64,000 nucleotides of DNA, taken from NCBI RefSeq assembly GCF_014529535.1, contig NW_023503327.1, positions 620,001 to 684,000 on the forward strand. Reading direction: 5' to 3'. Shown here one piece after another: positions 12,271 to 24,200 of this stretch. The stretch comes from Bradysia coprophila. Its lineage: Eukaryota; Arthropoda; Insecta; Diptera; Sciaridae. The notes under the pieces are model-generated. The model saw only the letters and a list, made by a program, of their open reading frames with translations. It was not told the DNA's origin and ran no database searches. The translations under genes were made by a program, and so were the position numbers. Numbering within the stretch: position 1 is the stretch's first letter; each line of letters starts with the position of its first letter.

Positions 12271-14035
12271 TTTTACACACAATTTTTTTATTAAGCTGAA
12301 TGGCTTCTTATATATTTACACACTTTTCTAACAGTTTTCAATGATTACACCAAAACGGGATTATTCACATGCAAACAAATTCAGTGTAGAAATGTAAATT
12401 TTAATCGTAATGTTTATGGGATAATATTGTAAAATCGTTCTTTCGACAGAAATACACATTTTATAATTTTTTAATTTTAATTCTTCTCGTGAAAGGCATT
12501 GTCAATATCGTATACCCTGTCAGATCGGTAAGAAAAAAATTATTGAGTGTGGTAAGTGTGGTGCAGCAAATGTAGCGTAATGCTGGTAATGATGGTAAGT
12601 ACCGTACATGCACATACATTTCAAATGCAGAAACAATCAATTCTATGATTTAATTAATTAATTCCGGGATTGCAGACTTTAATGTATGTCTGTCAGAGTT
12701 TCGTTGAAAAAAAAATGATCAGAAAAAATTAATTCAAATTTAAAGAAACAATCATGTAGCAGTTGGCCTGGTAACCCGACTGTATCGGTATCAGTGTATC
12801 GGTATCAAATTATTATGTCCATCCACTCTGTCTTACCAACAAAAATTCGTTGCCGACACCGGTACAGTGTTGTGAGCAATGTCACTAGGCTGCGTGGACT
12901 TTTGTTATTTATACTTAAGGAAAGCAATTATGAGTATGAGAAGCGGTTAGAAGTAAGAAGTTGTGCTTTACGTCATTTTGTTAACCAAAAATGAATGGAA
13001 TATTGGATCTGCATTCAGCAACTGAGGAAACAACAGCGTTATGTACCCTTTATGTCTTTTCCAGGGTCCGTTCTGCATTCACCTTCTTAATGTCTTTATA
13101 ATTTTGCAAAGAGCAAAGGGTTGAAAATCTCCGACAATTTTGCGTACATCCACGAATTTTTCAAAGAAGAACAATAGCCTTAAAACTCCGTTGTAAATGT
13201 AATGGTACATACACGCGATTTAAACAACATTATTCATTTCAACGCGCTTGCACCCGTATGAATAGCCATTTGAAATAACCGATCATGACAAAATGTAAAA
13301 GAATCTCGCTCGATGCGATTAGGGTAAATTCAAGGTTCTGAAAGAACAGGTGATCACGAAGGCGGTGACACACAAATTGCGTCAAGGGCTGCGAAGTTTA
13401 ACAAAAACAAAATTGTGAATTTTCCAAAAAAAAAAGTTGATTTCTCAAACTATCTGTAGTTAGTGCGTTTATTAGATTTGGTGTCACCCGCCTTCGTGGT
13501 TGTCTTAACCTGTTCTTTCAGAACTTTGGGTAAATTAGGCTCATAGGTTAAGACACTTACGAAGGCGGGTGAAACACAAATCTTGGCAATTTAGAAATGT
13601 ATATTGTTTGAACAGTCAACTTGAAAACAATTTTTTTTTGTTAAGTTGAAATTGTCATATAAAATTTCCAAACCTAGTTGGCGCTATAGGAAAATTTTGA
13701 TTCCACCGCCTTCGTGATCAACTCGAAAGTGTCTTAACCTGTTCTTTCAGAACCTTGCATATAACTACAAAAGTCGACGATCTCCGCATGACATTCAAAA
13801 TAAAATTCATCTCGTACTCAACCGCACTTCTCGCAGACTTAATGATAAACTCTTACCGCTCTTACCACACTACCATCTAGTCTTGCGGCTTCGGCTCAGA
13901 ACTGTCAAAGAAAAATTTTGATTTGTTTAACAGCACTGATTCGATTCTTCGATCTGTCTGTAAACATTCAGAACGTAGTGAAAAAGCAAAGGGTGAAAAA
14001 GTGTTGATTCGATTTAAAGACAAAATTTTTTAACC
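12271..14035. other. Divergent intergenic region between rictor and FAM32A
   Basis: About 1.77 kb separating two genes transcribed away from each other, so both promoters should lie here. AT-rich, with a composite inverted repeat at 13332-13756. I see no coding sequence and no clear core promoter element. Confidence 0.6.
13332..13756. repeat. Composite inverted-repeat element with shared CGAAGGCGG ends
   Basis: The outer ends are inverted copies: AAGGTTCTGAAAGAACAGG at the left and CCTGTTCTTTCAGAACCTT at the right. Two more inverted copies of the same end meet in the middle (CCTGTTCTTTCAGAAC near 13510 and AGGTTAAGACAC near 13544). CACGAAGGCGG or its complement occurs beside each end. This looks like two hairpin MITEs side by side, or one element with an internal duplication. 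Confidence 0.75.
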
Positions 14036-15097
14036 ATGGCCGATGAATATGCATTAGTGTCGAGAGGAAAGCTGAAATTGAAGACCGATTCTGAAATCAA
14101 GAAGAAAAAATCGAAGAAACACAACAAGAAAGAAAAGGAAAAACTTGAACGAGGTAATGCCATACAGCCGATGGACATGAAACGTTTTTGTTCATTTGTT
14201 TGTTTTTAACCCGAGTCTCTTGTTAATTGCAGGTGCCCAAGAGGAGCTTGAATCCATAAAAACCACCGCTGAAGAACATCATTCGCAAACGAGACACTTA
14301 ACAAAGGCGGAAGTTTCGTACAAAAAAATGCAAGAGAAAATGGTAAGGACATTACTGAACTCTCCTCTTTATCATCTCATGTCACAGTCGTTTTCGATGT
14401 ATAACGCTCTCGAAGCAAGTTTTTGACAAGCTTGAAGATATTCCCTATTTCAAAATCATTAATGTCTACCGAACGTTTTCGACAGAATGCGAAGCCAGTG
14501 TAGTTGTAGTGGGTCATTTATCGCTCTCGAAAGCACAGTATCAAGTTATATAATTTGTCCTCTCTCTCTCTCTCTTACTCTTGAACTTTTAATCTAGATT
14601 TATTGACTTAAGCTGCACAGTTCAGAGAGGTAGACAGTTCAAAGTCGAAATTTTTTGTGAAACAAATTACACGGCAGGCTGGAGTCACCTGTGTGTCATC
14701 ACTGACCAATCCTTTCTATTAAAGTTTAAAAACGCAGCGTCATTTTCCAGGTACAACTGCATCCATGTGCGATTGCATCTGTTTCAATAAATTTTATTTT
14801 CTCCGCTACTGCCACTGCTGTACCACAGCAGCTTCTTAAATCCTCTCCTAAAGAGCTCCCATTGTCATAAATTGCTAGGTGAAACTCTGTGAAATTCGGA
14901 TCAGATTAACTACACCCTCCATAGCATCATAGTCCGAGGAATTTCGGTTATTTATTTGAAAATATTCCTTGCAGCAAGAGAAACGGATAATGGAGAAGGC
15001 ATCATTGACCCATAAGCAACGTGTCGAAAAATTCAACGAACATTTGGACAGCTTAACAGAACACTTTGACATCCCGAAGGTGTCTTGGACGAAATAA
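14036..15097 (+). CDS. FAM32A: FAM32A family protein
   Basis: Three exons: 14036-14153, 14233-14342 and 14975-15097, joined in frame to 116 aa (the human protein is about 112). The N-terminus MADEYALVSRGKLKLK is followed by a Lys-rich basic stretch (residues 20-37), a middle coiled segment and the diagnostic C-terminus THKQRVEKFNEHLDSLTEHF then DIPKVSWTK. Family members are small nuclear proteins; in human the protein is reported in late spliceosomes, promoting 3' splice-site use (family knowledge). Intron 1 is 79 bp with TTGCAG acceptor; intron 2 is 632 bp with a CTTGCAG acceptor. The start ATG sits in AACCATGGC. The stop is only 153 bp from the stop of the convergent P450 gene. Complete and apparently intact. 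Confidence 0.95.
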
Positions 15098-15250
15098 TGT
15101 TTTGGAACTGCTGCTGTACGCATCATTTGTATATTATTTGAAATTACATCATAAAATCGGTTAAAAATTCCCGCTGTTTTATTCCCCCGTATCGACAGTT
15201 TAAAGAAAAATCGAAAAATCAAAATTTTATTCACCGAATCCGCTGGCCAT

Positions 15251-18200
15251 TCATCCATAATTGCGCGGCTGAATGTGGAAGTTCAATGGATTTTTCGCTA
15301 TTAACACCAATTCGGCGGATAGAATAAGCGGTGCGTTTAACGTATCATCAGCCAGACGAATTTCGAAATTTCGTAGTATTTTCGCAATGACTGACTTCAT
15401 TTCCAATACTGCAAACTTTTGTCCCTGCAAGAGTTTGATTGGAGGTAAAATAAAATTTGTGACACGTTTCGCCACTCTACAATCATTTACAATCAATCAA
15501 TCACATTCTCCCTGTACCTCATTACGTTGAACCTTTCTCGCTGTACCTTATTTCGTGTACCCTTTCCGTTGTACCTTCTTCCGGATTCTAAAACATTACA
15601 GCACATTCACATACATCCAGTCTCTACACAAATTAATATGGCTAATACGTACGATACAGTTTCTGGGTCCTAGAACGAAAAGAAAAAACAAATTAATTTG
15701 ATGCATTTACAACAATTAACCATAATTTTCGTAGAACAGCTCCGTACACCGAGAGCCCAATTCACATTGTGAATATCAGTGTCAGCATTCATAGAAGAGG
15801 AACTAAATTGGTGTCATTGAAGGTATTGACACCGAATAATCTAATTTAAAAATAAAATTTTGATTGGAAATGCTACCGTGCTACAACTTGTCAGGTACGA
15901 TAGTCCATTTAATAAAAATGTTGTTTTTAAATCAGATTCTTCATTCGGTGTCAATACCTTCAATTTGACATCTTTTTCGCTTCAAATGGCTTCCAATGTA
16001 ATCTGACTCAGAAATAATAAATACCAGCAATTACCCAGCAATACCCCAACAATACAACGCTACCAGAATAATAATTATTTTTCTGTTCGTGTCCTTATGC
16101 TATCTTAAGGGTGATATCGCCAAATCTTCGAACAACTTTGGGAGAAAGTGTCACGGATTTTATTGAGTTATAGCTCAATAGTAGTTACTACGTTTGGTGA
16201 AATTTATTTTGTTGTCGACGATCGAGGTAGTGAAGTAAGGGTCTCACTATACATACCTTGTCTCGGACTTGTGTCACTGCAGCCGCTCAGGTACTTCGGA
16301 AAATCACCTATTTTTCATCTAAAGACATTAATATCACCGTCATGGACCTGGTGGTAAGTATACTCAAATTTTGCGTCTCTTCAGGACCTTCAAACGTAGC
16401 TAAGCGAGCCATCAGAACAGTCGGAGCGTTTGCTGCGACTGAGCCCGTACAAACCCGTATATCTATTGCGTACGTGACCCTAGTGCGTCTGTCACCCTAC
16501 TTTGACCGTAAGCCTATTGCGCCGGTTAATGTAGTTAAAGTAAAATTATTATGAAATGTGTACATCTTAAAAATTGCGCATAGCGCAATTACGAAGCCCC
16601 GTACGACGTTCCTTTCAAATGAAACAAAAATTTCAAATCGCCCTAAGATTTTAATTTTTTGAGTATAAATACTCATAGGGCCTAGTGTCGGCCTCAGTCC
16701 GAGGACCCAAATTTAAAATTTTTTTCAACTACATTCTATTCGGCCTTTGATTACCTTCCAAATGAAACCAAAATTACGAAAAACGAATGAAATTTACTCG
16801 AGTTGTATGTAAAATACACATAGGGCCCTAGTAGCGGCTTAGTCCAAGGACCCAAATTTTTTTTTTCAACAACATTCTATTCGGCCTTCGATTACCTTCC
16901 AAATGAAACAAAAATTACGAAAAACGAATGAAATTTACTCGAGTTCTATGTAAAATACACATAGGGCCCTAGTAGTGGCCTTAGTCCAAGGACCCAAATT
17001 TAATTTTTTTTTCTATTCCAAGGACCCAAATTTTTTTTTTCAACAACATTCTATTCGGCCTTTGATTACCTTCCAAATGAAACAAAAATTTCGAAAAACG
17101 AATGAAATTTACTCGAATTCTATGTAAAATACACATAGGGCCCTAGTAGTTGACTTAGTCCAAGGACCCAAATTTAATTTTTTTTCAACAACATTCTATT
17201 CGGCCTTTGATTACCTTCCAAATCAAACAAAAATTACGAAAAACGGATGAAATTTACTCGAGTTCTATGTAAAATACACATAGGGCCCTAGTAGTTGACT
17301 TAGTCCAAGGACCCACATTTAATTTTTTTTCAACAACATTCTATTCGGCCTTTGATTACCTTCCAAATCAAACAAAAATTACGAAAAACGGATGAAATTT
17401 ACTCGAATTCTATGTAAAATACACATAGGGCCCTAGTAGTGGCCTTAGTCCAAGGACCCAAATTTAATTTTTTTTCAACAACATTCTATTCGGCCTTTGA
17501 TTACCTTCCAAATGACACAAAAATTACGAAAAACGAATGAAATTTACTCGAGTTCTATGTAAAATACACATAGGGCCCTAGTAGTGGCCTTAGTCCAAGG
17601 ACCCAAATTTAATTTTTTTTTCAACAACATTCTATTCAGTGTTCGATTATCTTTCAAATGAAACAAAAATTACGAAAAACGGATTAAATTTACTCGAGTT
17701 CTATGTAAAATACACATAGGGCCCTAGTAGCATTTCACTTCTAAGGCCCTAACTCACGGTCCACTCACCCGATTTAAAAAAAACTTTTTTTCCTGGATTG
17801 GTATTGACAATACCTATCATTTACATTTCCATTGTTAATTTTGCCATAAATATCACCAAAAGTACTTAAATCACTTAGGTGGCCCTAACTCATGAAGGGC
17901 CGACCCGAATATGCCCATCTTCGAACTTAGCCTCACTATTTCGACTATCTTTCAGGAATTTTTTTTTTTTTTGAAATCGGATTTGATTTACTCAAGATAT
18001 TGACGTGACAGGCGGACAGACGGACAGACAAAATTTTTATTGCGGATTCGTCATCTATGAACACTTTGCCCTTACCGTCTGCTTCGAATTCCATCAATTA
18101 CACACGGCATCGTAATCCTATAAGCCCCTTTGTACTTCGTACGGGGCTAAAAAGTTTTTTCCCGAAATTGTTTCACTCGAGTAATTGCAAAAAAACGATT

Positions 18201-21200
18201 TCGGGCCCCTTTTGGCAGACCCTTACTTCACTACCTCGATCGTCGAAAACCAAACGTAGTAACTATGTTTTACTCGCGTCAGTTCAACGAATCGAATGAG
18301 CTATAACTCAATAAAATACGTGACCCCTTGTCCCAAAATGTCTGATTTTGTTCGATGTTTTGGTGATATCACTAAGAATAGCTCACCAAACTTTCTATCG
18401 ATTAGGAAACGCGCGATAAAATCCTCATGTTCTGCTATTCGCATCGATGGAGTCTATTGGACATGGATATGCTAATGCTGTTAGCACGAAAAGGCAAATA
18501 TCCAAATATCACCACGAGGAACTGGACAAAAATGGGCAAGCTTAGACTGGCAATATGAGCAAGGAAGGGCTTTTTTAACAAATTTTCTGTTTTTTTTTTA
18601 AATAAGTGGTGGGTGGGACTAAGCCCTCACTTAAGCCTCGGTTTGGCTTGTTGTGCTATGGTTTATTTCGACTCCACTCAACGCACTTCAAGCAAAAGTG
18701 ATACTCTAAATAGGGTACTGAAACTTGACATTGCCCCATACACAATTTTACACTGTAAAAAGAGTGGGGATAAAATTTCATACAAAAAGTACTCTATTTG
18801 GCAGCTGTCATAAATAGCACTTTTGCTTGAAGTGCGTTGCTCCACTGCAAAACTCATTCAATAAATTGTTGCGGGGAAAAGCGTGATTTTGTAAACCGAG
18901 CCGAATACTAGGAGCAACTCACTTCAAGCATGAGTGGTACTCTAAATATAGGGTACTGAATCTTGACAGTGTGTCATAGAGTGTATGACCGTAAAAAACC
19001 ATTTCATAAAAATAGTTCTCTATTCGGCAGCTGTCGACCATGATCACTTTTGCTTGAGGTGCGTTGCTGGAAGTGATTCTTTAATGCCTATCTCGGTACA
19101 TACCGGCACTGAATGGTGTATACGAAAAGTGGCTCAATTTTTCCACGTCCAATTCAAATCGTTCCGGTTGAAAATCATCCGGATTCGAATATAATGTACT
19201 GTCTCTGCCCATACTAAATAGGTTAATGATCACGTCAGCGTCTTTTGGAATGATAGTACCATCGTCTGTGTACAAAGATAGATTTTTTTAAGCAAGAAAG
19301 TGTATTTAAGCGTATGATATATAACATACAGAGCTCAACTTCTTCGGTAATATGTCGTCCGATGAGAGGAACTGATGGATACAATCTAAAATTCAAATGC
19401 AACCATCATCCACATATGTACAAAGTGATTTCCCCTACCTGAGTGTTTCCTTGATCACTAGTTCCAAATAATGCAAATCATTCAAATCCTTCATTTCAGT
19501 AGGTCTCGTTTTGTCATTGCCGAAAATGTCTCTAATTTCATCGAAACACTTTTGCTGCACTTCCGGTTTCTTCGCAATGTTGTACAGTGAGAAAAGTAAG
19601 CAACTGGTGGTTGTATCGTGACCCTGGTATTGAAAGAAATTGAACGAAGAGACTACTGTTCCAGATTTGTTCGTGTAAAGTTAAGATTTGAGTGTTATGG
19701 AACGACTTCGAATAGCCACAAAAAATAGGACTGGTTTGGAAGAAACATATAGGGGCAAACAACATTTATAATATCACCATTCCCTCCCGATGCACATATT
19801 GGCAAACCATTTTGTCGACCCAAAAAATCAAGTAACTACAATCATACCTCGAACATAAACGTGTCCACTTCCTCTCTGATATCAATATCACTGAGCGGTT
19901 TACCATCTATGGTCGAATTCAGCAAAATGTCGATGAATGCTTTTTTCTGCTTTATTCCAACGTCGTTGATACTCTCGACCGAATTGTTGTTGACCAGTCC
20001 ATCAAGTTTCGATCGACGTTCCTTAATAACATTTTCAGTGAACTGATGTAGGACTTTCAGAATATTACGCTGCATTCGATGTTGCGGCGACAATCCCCAT
20101 ATAACATCGAGTCGCAGCAAAACGTTGAAGAATCGAGTAACCATTGAATTGGCAATGCTAACAAAAAAAAAATCATAAAAAATTGCCTTAACGCTCTTGC
20201 ATCTGGCGCGTTCTTATAGATTTTTTTTTATTTTGTCGAGTTTGTAGCCTGCGACTAGGGCAAAAATTCCACTAAACATTAGGTGCTGCGAAAATAATTC
20301 ATTACATGAGAGATCAATTTGTGATACGAGCCGCCGAACTCATACGTGTGTTTTAAGCAACGAGATTTAAAAATGTAATTTTGACAATGGTAGAGTTCGC
20401 GAGGTATGTAATGGATTTTATCTGTCTAGAACGATAATCTCGAACTTATCCTTCTAGGGAGTTTTTGTTTATCTCGATATATCTGTTCTCGACAGATAAA
20501 ATGTGATATGCACCTATTGCCAGACTGTTACTTTGACGTGTAGGCATTAGGGCCCACGCCTTCGGCTAGGGCAATAATGTCCTACACGTCAAAATACCAA
20601 TCTTGGCAACAGGTGCATAATATATATTATCACATACGCGCGGTGTTCGGATGTCAAAATTACTTACCTAGAAGTTTAATTCAAAAATTACACTTCAGTT
20701 CTAAGTTGTTGTCTCGTTTTCGCTTATGTGATAAAATAGAGTACACACTTGTCACTATCAATCTCGGTAAGCCTCGACTTCTTCGTGACACAATATTACA
20801 TGATTTTGAAACTTAAACCAAGTTCTTTTGTTTTCCTTAGGTGTGTAACAAGCCACTTTCGACCCTAGGGAAAACATATGCAAGTAAAACTAACTTTAAA
20901 TGAAAAATTCTGACTACCGCGTCGAGTCGGCCCCTTATTTTAAATCTGTTCTTGTGTCCTATTTTGTAATGCGTTGGTTTGTTCCATAGTAAAAACAATT
21001 TTTGGCAAGCCAAAAACGAACGAGACATCTACATCCACATAGCCATAACCTCACCGCTTTTATGAACAATTGCTAAACAATAGTACATTTCGTACCTAGG
21101 ACTAAAAGTCTTTTTTAGCGTGTGAGAAGCTTCCAGACAGAGCCGAAGGCGAGGTCTGGAATCGAATGCGCTAAAAAAGACTTTTAGTTCGTGGTACGAA

Positions 21201-24200
21201 TAGTATTTTTCATATTGGATCGAGGTTCGGGTCAATTCGGGTCCTAGGTATGAAAAATAATTTTTTGGTTATGTCTATCGATGTCGCTTTGACGCATGAA
21301 CTGTTCAACTTTCGCAGGGGGGCAGGCAACAAAAAACTTTTTTTTTCTATTTTACTCTTTAACTGCGGTGGCATATGCTGAATCGCCAGACTGAGCATTC
21401 AGAGACGTTCCCATTGTTGTTTCGCATATGACGTCCAAAGCACACAGTGTGATTAACGGATGAAATTCGATTTTTTCGTTGGGCTCATAGTTCTTTAGCT
21501 TATTGACCAAAATACTGCTTTGAGTATCGAAACAGTCCACATACTCTTCAAGTATTGAAAAGTGAAAGGCTGGCGTTAGGATTTTTCTTCGCTGCAGCCA
21601 CTTTTTACCTTTTGTATAATTGGTTTGTAGTGGCATCATTCATTGTATTAAGATGTAACATTCAAATATGACATACCTTTACTCAATAGAAGGCCCTCTT
21701 TCATCCAGTGACTTAGCATATTGTATTCACATGATTTGGTTATGTGTTTGGAGCTGCTTAAAATTGTCTACAAGGGGAAAATAGTGCAATTACGTTCTAT
21801 TCACCGAGTTGAATGGGAATATTCTAAACGGTTTAATCGACGGAAAACCCACTTTTGAAAATCGAAGGTAACTTTTTGAAACAAATGTTCATCGAAAGCT
21901 CAAACTTCAGTATCTAAGCCAACAGGTGGATTTATCACCTCAAAAACTTGTTTATGTCGATTCGCTCATATGAAATATGCATTTACATTGTCTATTCACG
22001 TCGCAACGTATCAACTCGTCAAAATAAGAATTTGGAACCTCGGACGCAATGTACTAATATACCTCTCACAACTAAAATGATCTCTACTGTAGAGTCGACA
22101 AATTTCCAGCATATAACATGGAAAATGTTTGTTTTTGACAATTATGAATTTTGCGGATCGAGCCGATGGCAAGTGGAGTAATCACACAATAATTTGACGT
22201 GAGTATATTTTACTTGGCAATATGGCTTCTTGTGTGTTTACCGACCTCGGCTTCGCATCGGATCAATAAATTTCACACGTGAAGCAAGGAAAAAAATGCA
22301 CTTTACCTCGCGCTAGAATGTAAATTCAATTCTCTGTCACAAATAGAAAATGTGGAGTTTCTGATTAATTTAACAACATTTTCGAATGCGGGTAGAGGTG
22401 TGCGGGCCGATGTTTTTTTGAAGACCGTCCGGCCCGAAGCCCGGTCCGAAATTCATTTTTAAAGCCCGGCCCGAACTGGCCCGACGTATTTATAGCCCGT
22501 CCGGCCCAAGCCCGATCGGGCCGGATAAAAAACTCGGACGGGCCGACATTTTCGGGCGGCCCGAAAGCAAATTTCATATAAAAAAGTGCGCGAAACTTTG
22601 AAAATCGGGCCAAAAATTTGGTTTTTTAGGTCCGGTCCAAGCTCGGCCCGACAGATTTGAAGCCCGCCCGGCCCAGGCCCGCACATCTCTAATATGCGGG
22701 TTCTCCTTCGCGTTAACACATTTTTTCAATCAACTAAAGTTACCTCCGTATATTTCGGATGGCTCATTACTATCATCAATTGTGATCCGGCCCATGCTCG
22801 ATATAACTTGCCATAATGTTTGTCTAGATAAAGAACCAACTGAAAATTTTCTGAAATTTGAATAGCAATGAATTAGAAACAAAGACCGGACGAGAGTTTA
22901 CGTTTCACACAAGGTATCGTCGAGCCTTTATCGTCTGACATTTTTTTACGTCCATATATCAACGCACAACTATTTTATTTGTAGATTTAGCGGACTCTAT
23001 ACTGTATGTCCATTAGTATGTTACGTACCTGCGAGGTTCTCACGAGGGGGAAGTTGGTATAATCCCCAGAGTGAGTAATCCCTTAGTCACAAACAGTGAT
23101 GTGAAGTGCACTTTACCACGTGTTGGAATGTAAAATGTATTCAGATATCCGAGTGGATTTGCGATTATTTTTTCATTTGAAATTTGTAATTCGTACGGGG
23201 CAGAATAGAACTTTTTAGAGCTTGCTAGATTTTTGTCTTTAAATATTAGTGGAATGGTCTTTAATTTACGTACATCATTTGTGAAACAATGATCCCCACG
23301 ACATGTCATTGGCCTGCAAAATACAATTATTGCAGTACAGTCGCGCGTATGGTTCAGTCCAGAAAACTTTTCATTTACTATGGTTACATGAACAAACTTT
23401 AATGGCGCTTGTTGAATCATTAGAGTAAAGAGAGAAGCAATTTATCGATTGAAATTTATTGTTTTCTTCGAGCATATATGCGCGTATGAAATGTTTAATT
23501 TTTTGAACGAAATGTATAGACCTTGGGGAGAAGATAGCGGATGAGAAATTTATTTAATTAGAGAATCATACCAAAAACATAAACAAAGAATTTGATAAGT
23601 ATTATCAGTTCAACAGCAAAATGAAATAGACGTCGTTGAACTTGATCAAATTCTTAAATAATTACACTTTTATCAGCGAACAGACTATATGAAAGTTGTG
23701 TGTACCATGGATCGATATTAGATTGGTCTTTTTCAATAGAATTTCTATTTCTGTCGCACACAATATCTTGTCAACCTAGGACTTCTCGTAGTTTCTTTTG
23801 GCTGTCTCCTTTTACTCAACGATTACTTTCTCTATCACATAATTACTTGTTTAACTGCTTTTTGCGAACGCATTCTCGTCCGCATCACTGATCTCGCTCC
23901 GCTCGGATGGAAAACTTAAAACTAGTGCCACAAAAATCTACGTTGTGCAGCACAGTGCAGAATGTTCTAATAAACATCTAGAAAACGGATAAAAACGGAA
24001 TTCTACATTTGTCGTTATGAGCAACCCTTAGAGTAATTATACCTAGAGGGGTATTTCGTACGATAAAATGTGGTCCCGACATCAGTTGGTATAAGATTCA
24101 CATTTCGTACAATTTTACGTAGATCTTTTCACCAACTCATGTAGACTTTGAAAATTTTGATAGTTGTCAGTTTTGTATTTTCCAAATCGCGTAGAGAAGG

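Noticed and set aside
19081..19275. Reading the P450 exon straight past SAG into MYRDRH
   Set aside because: This would skip the heme cysteine; the GTATGT at the junction is a good donor and the missing motif is supplied by the 17-nt microexon.
23040..23420. 126-codon minus-strand open frame in P450 intron 1
   Set aside because: No motif, lies in an intron on the host strand, and its end resembles repeat sequence at 22280-22320.
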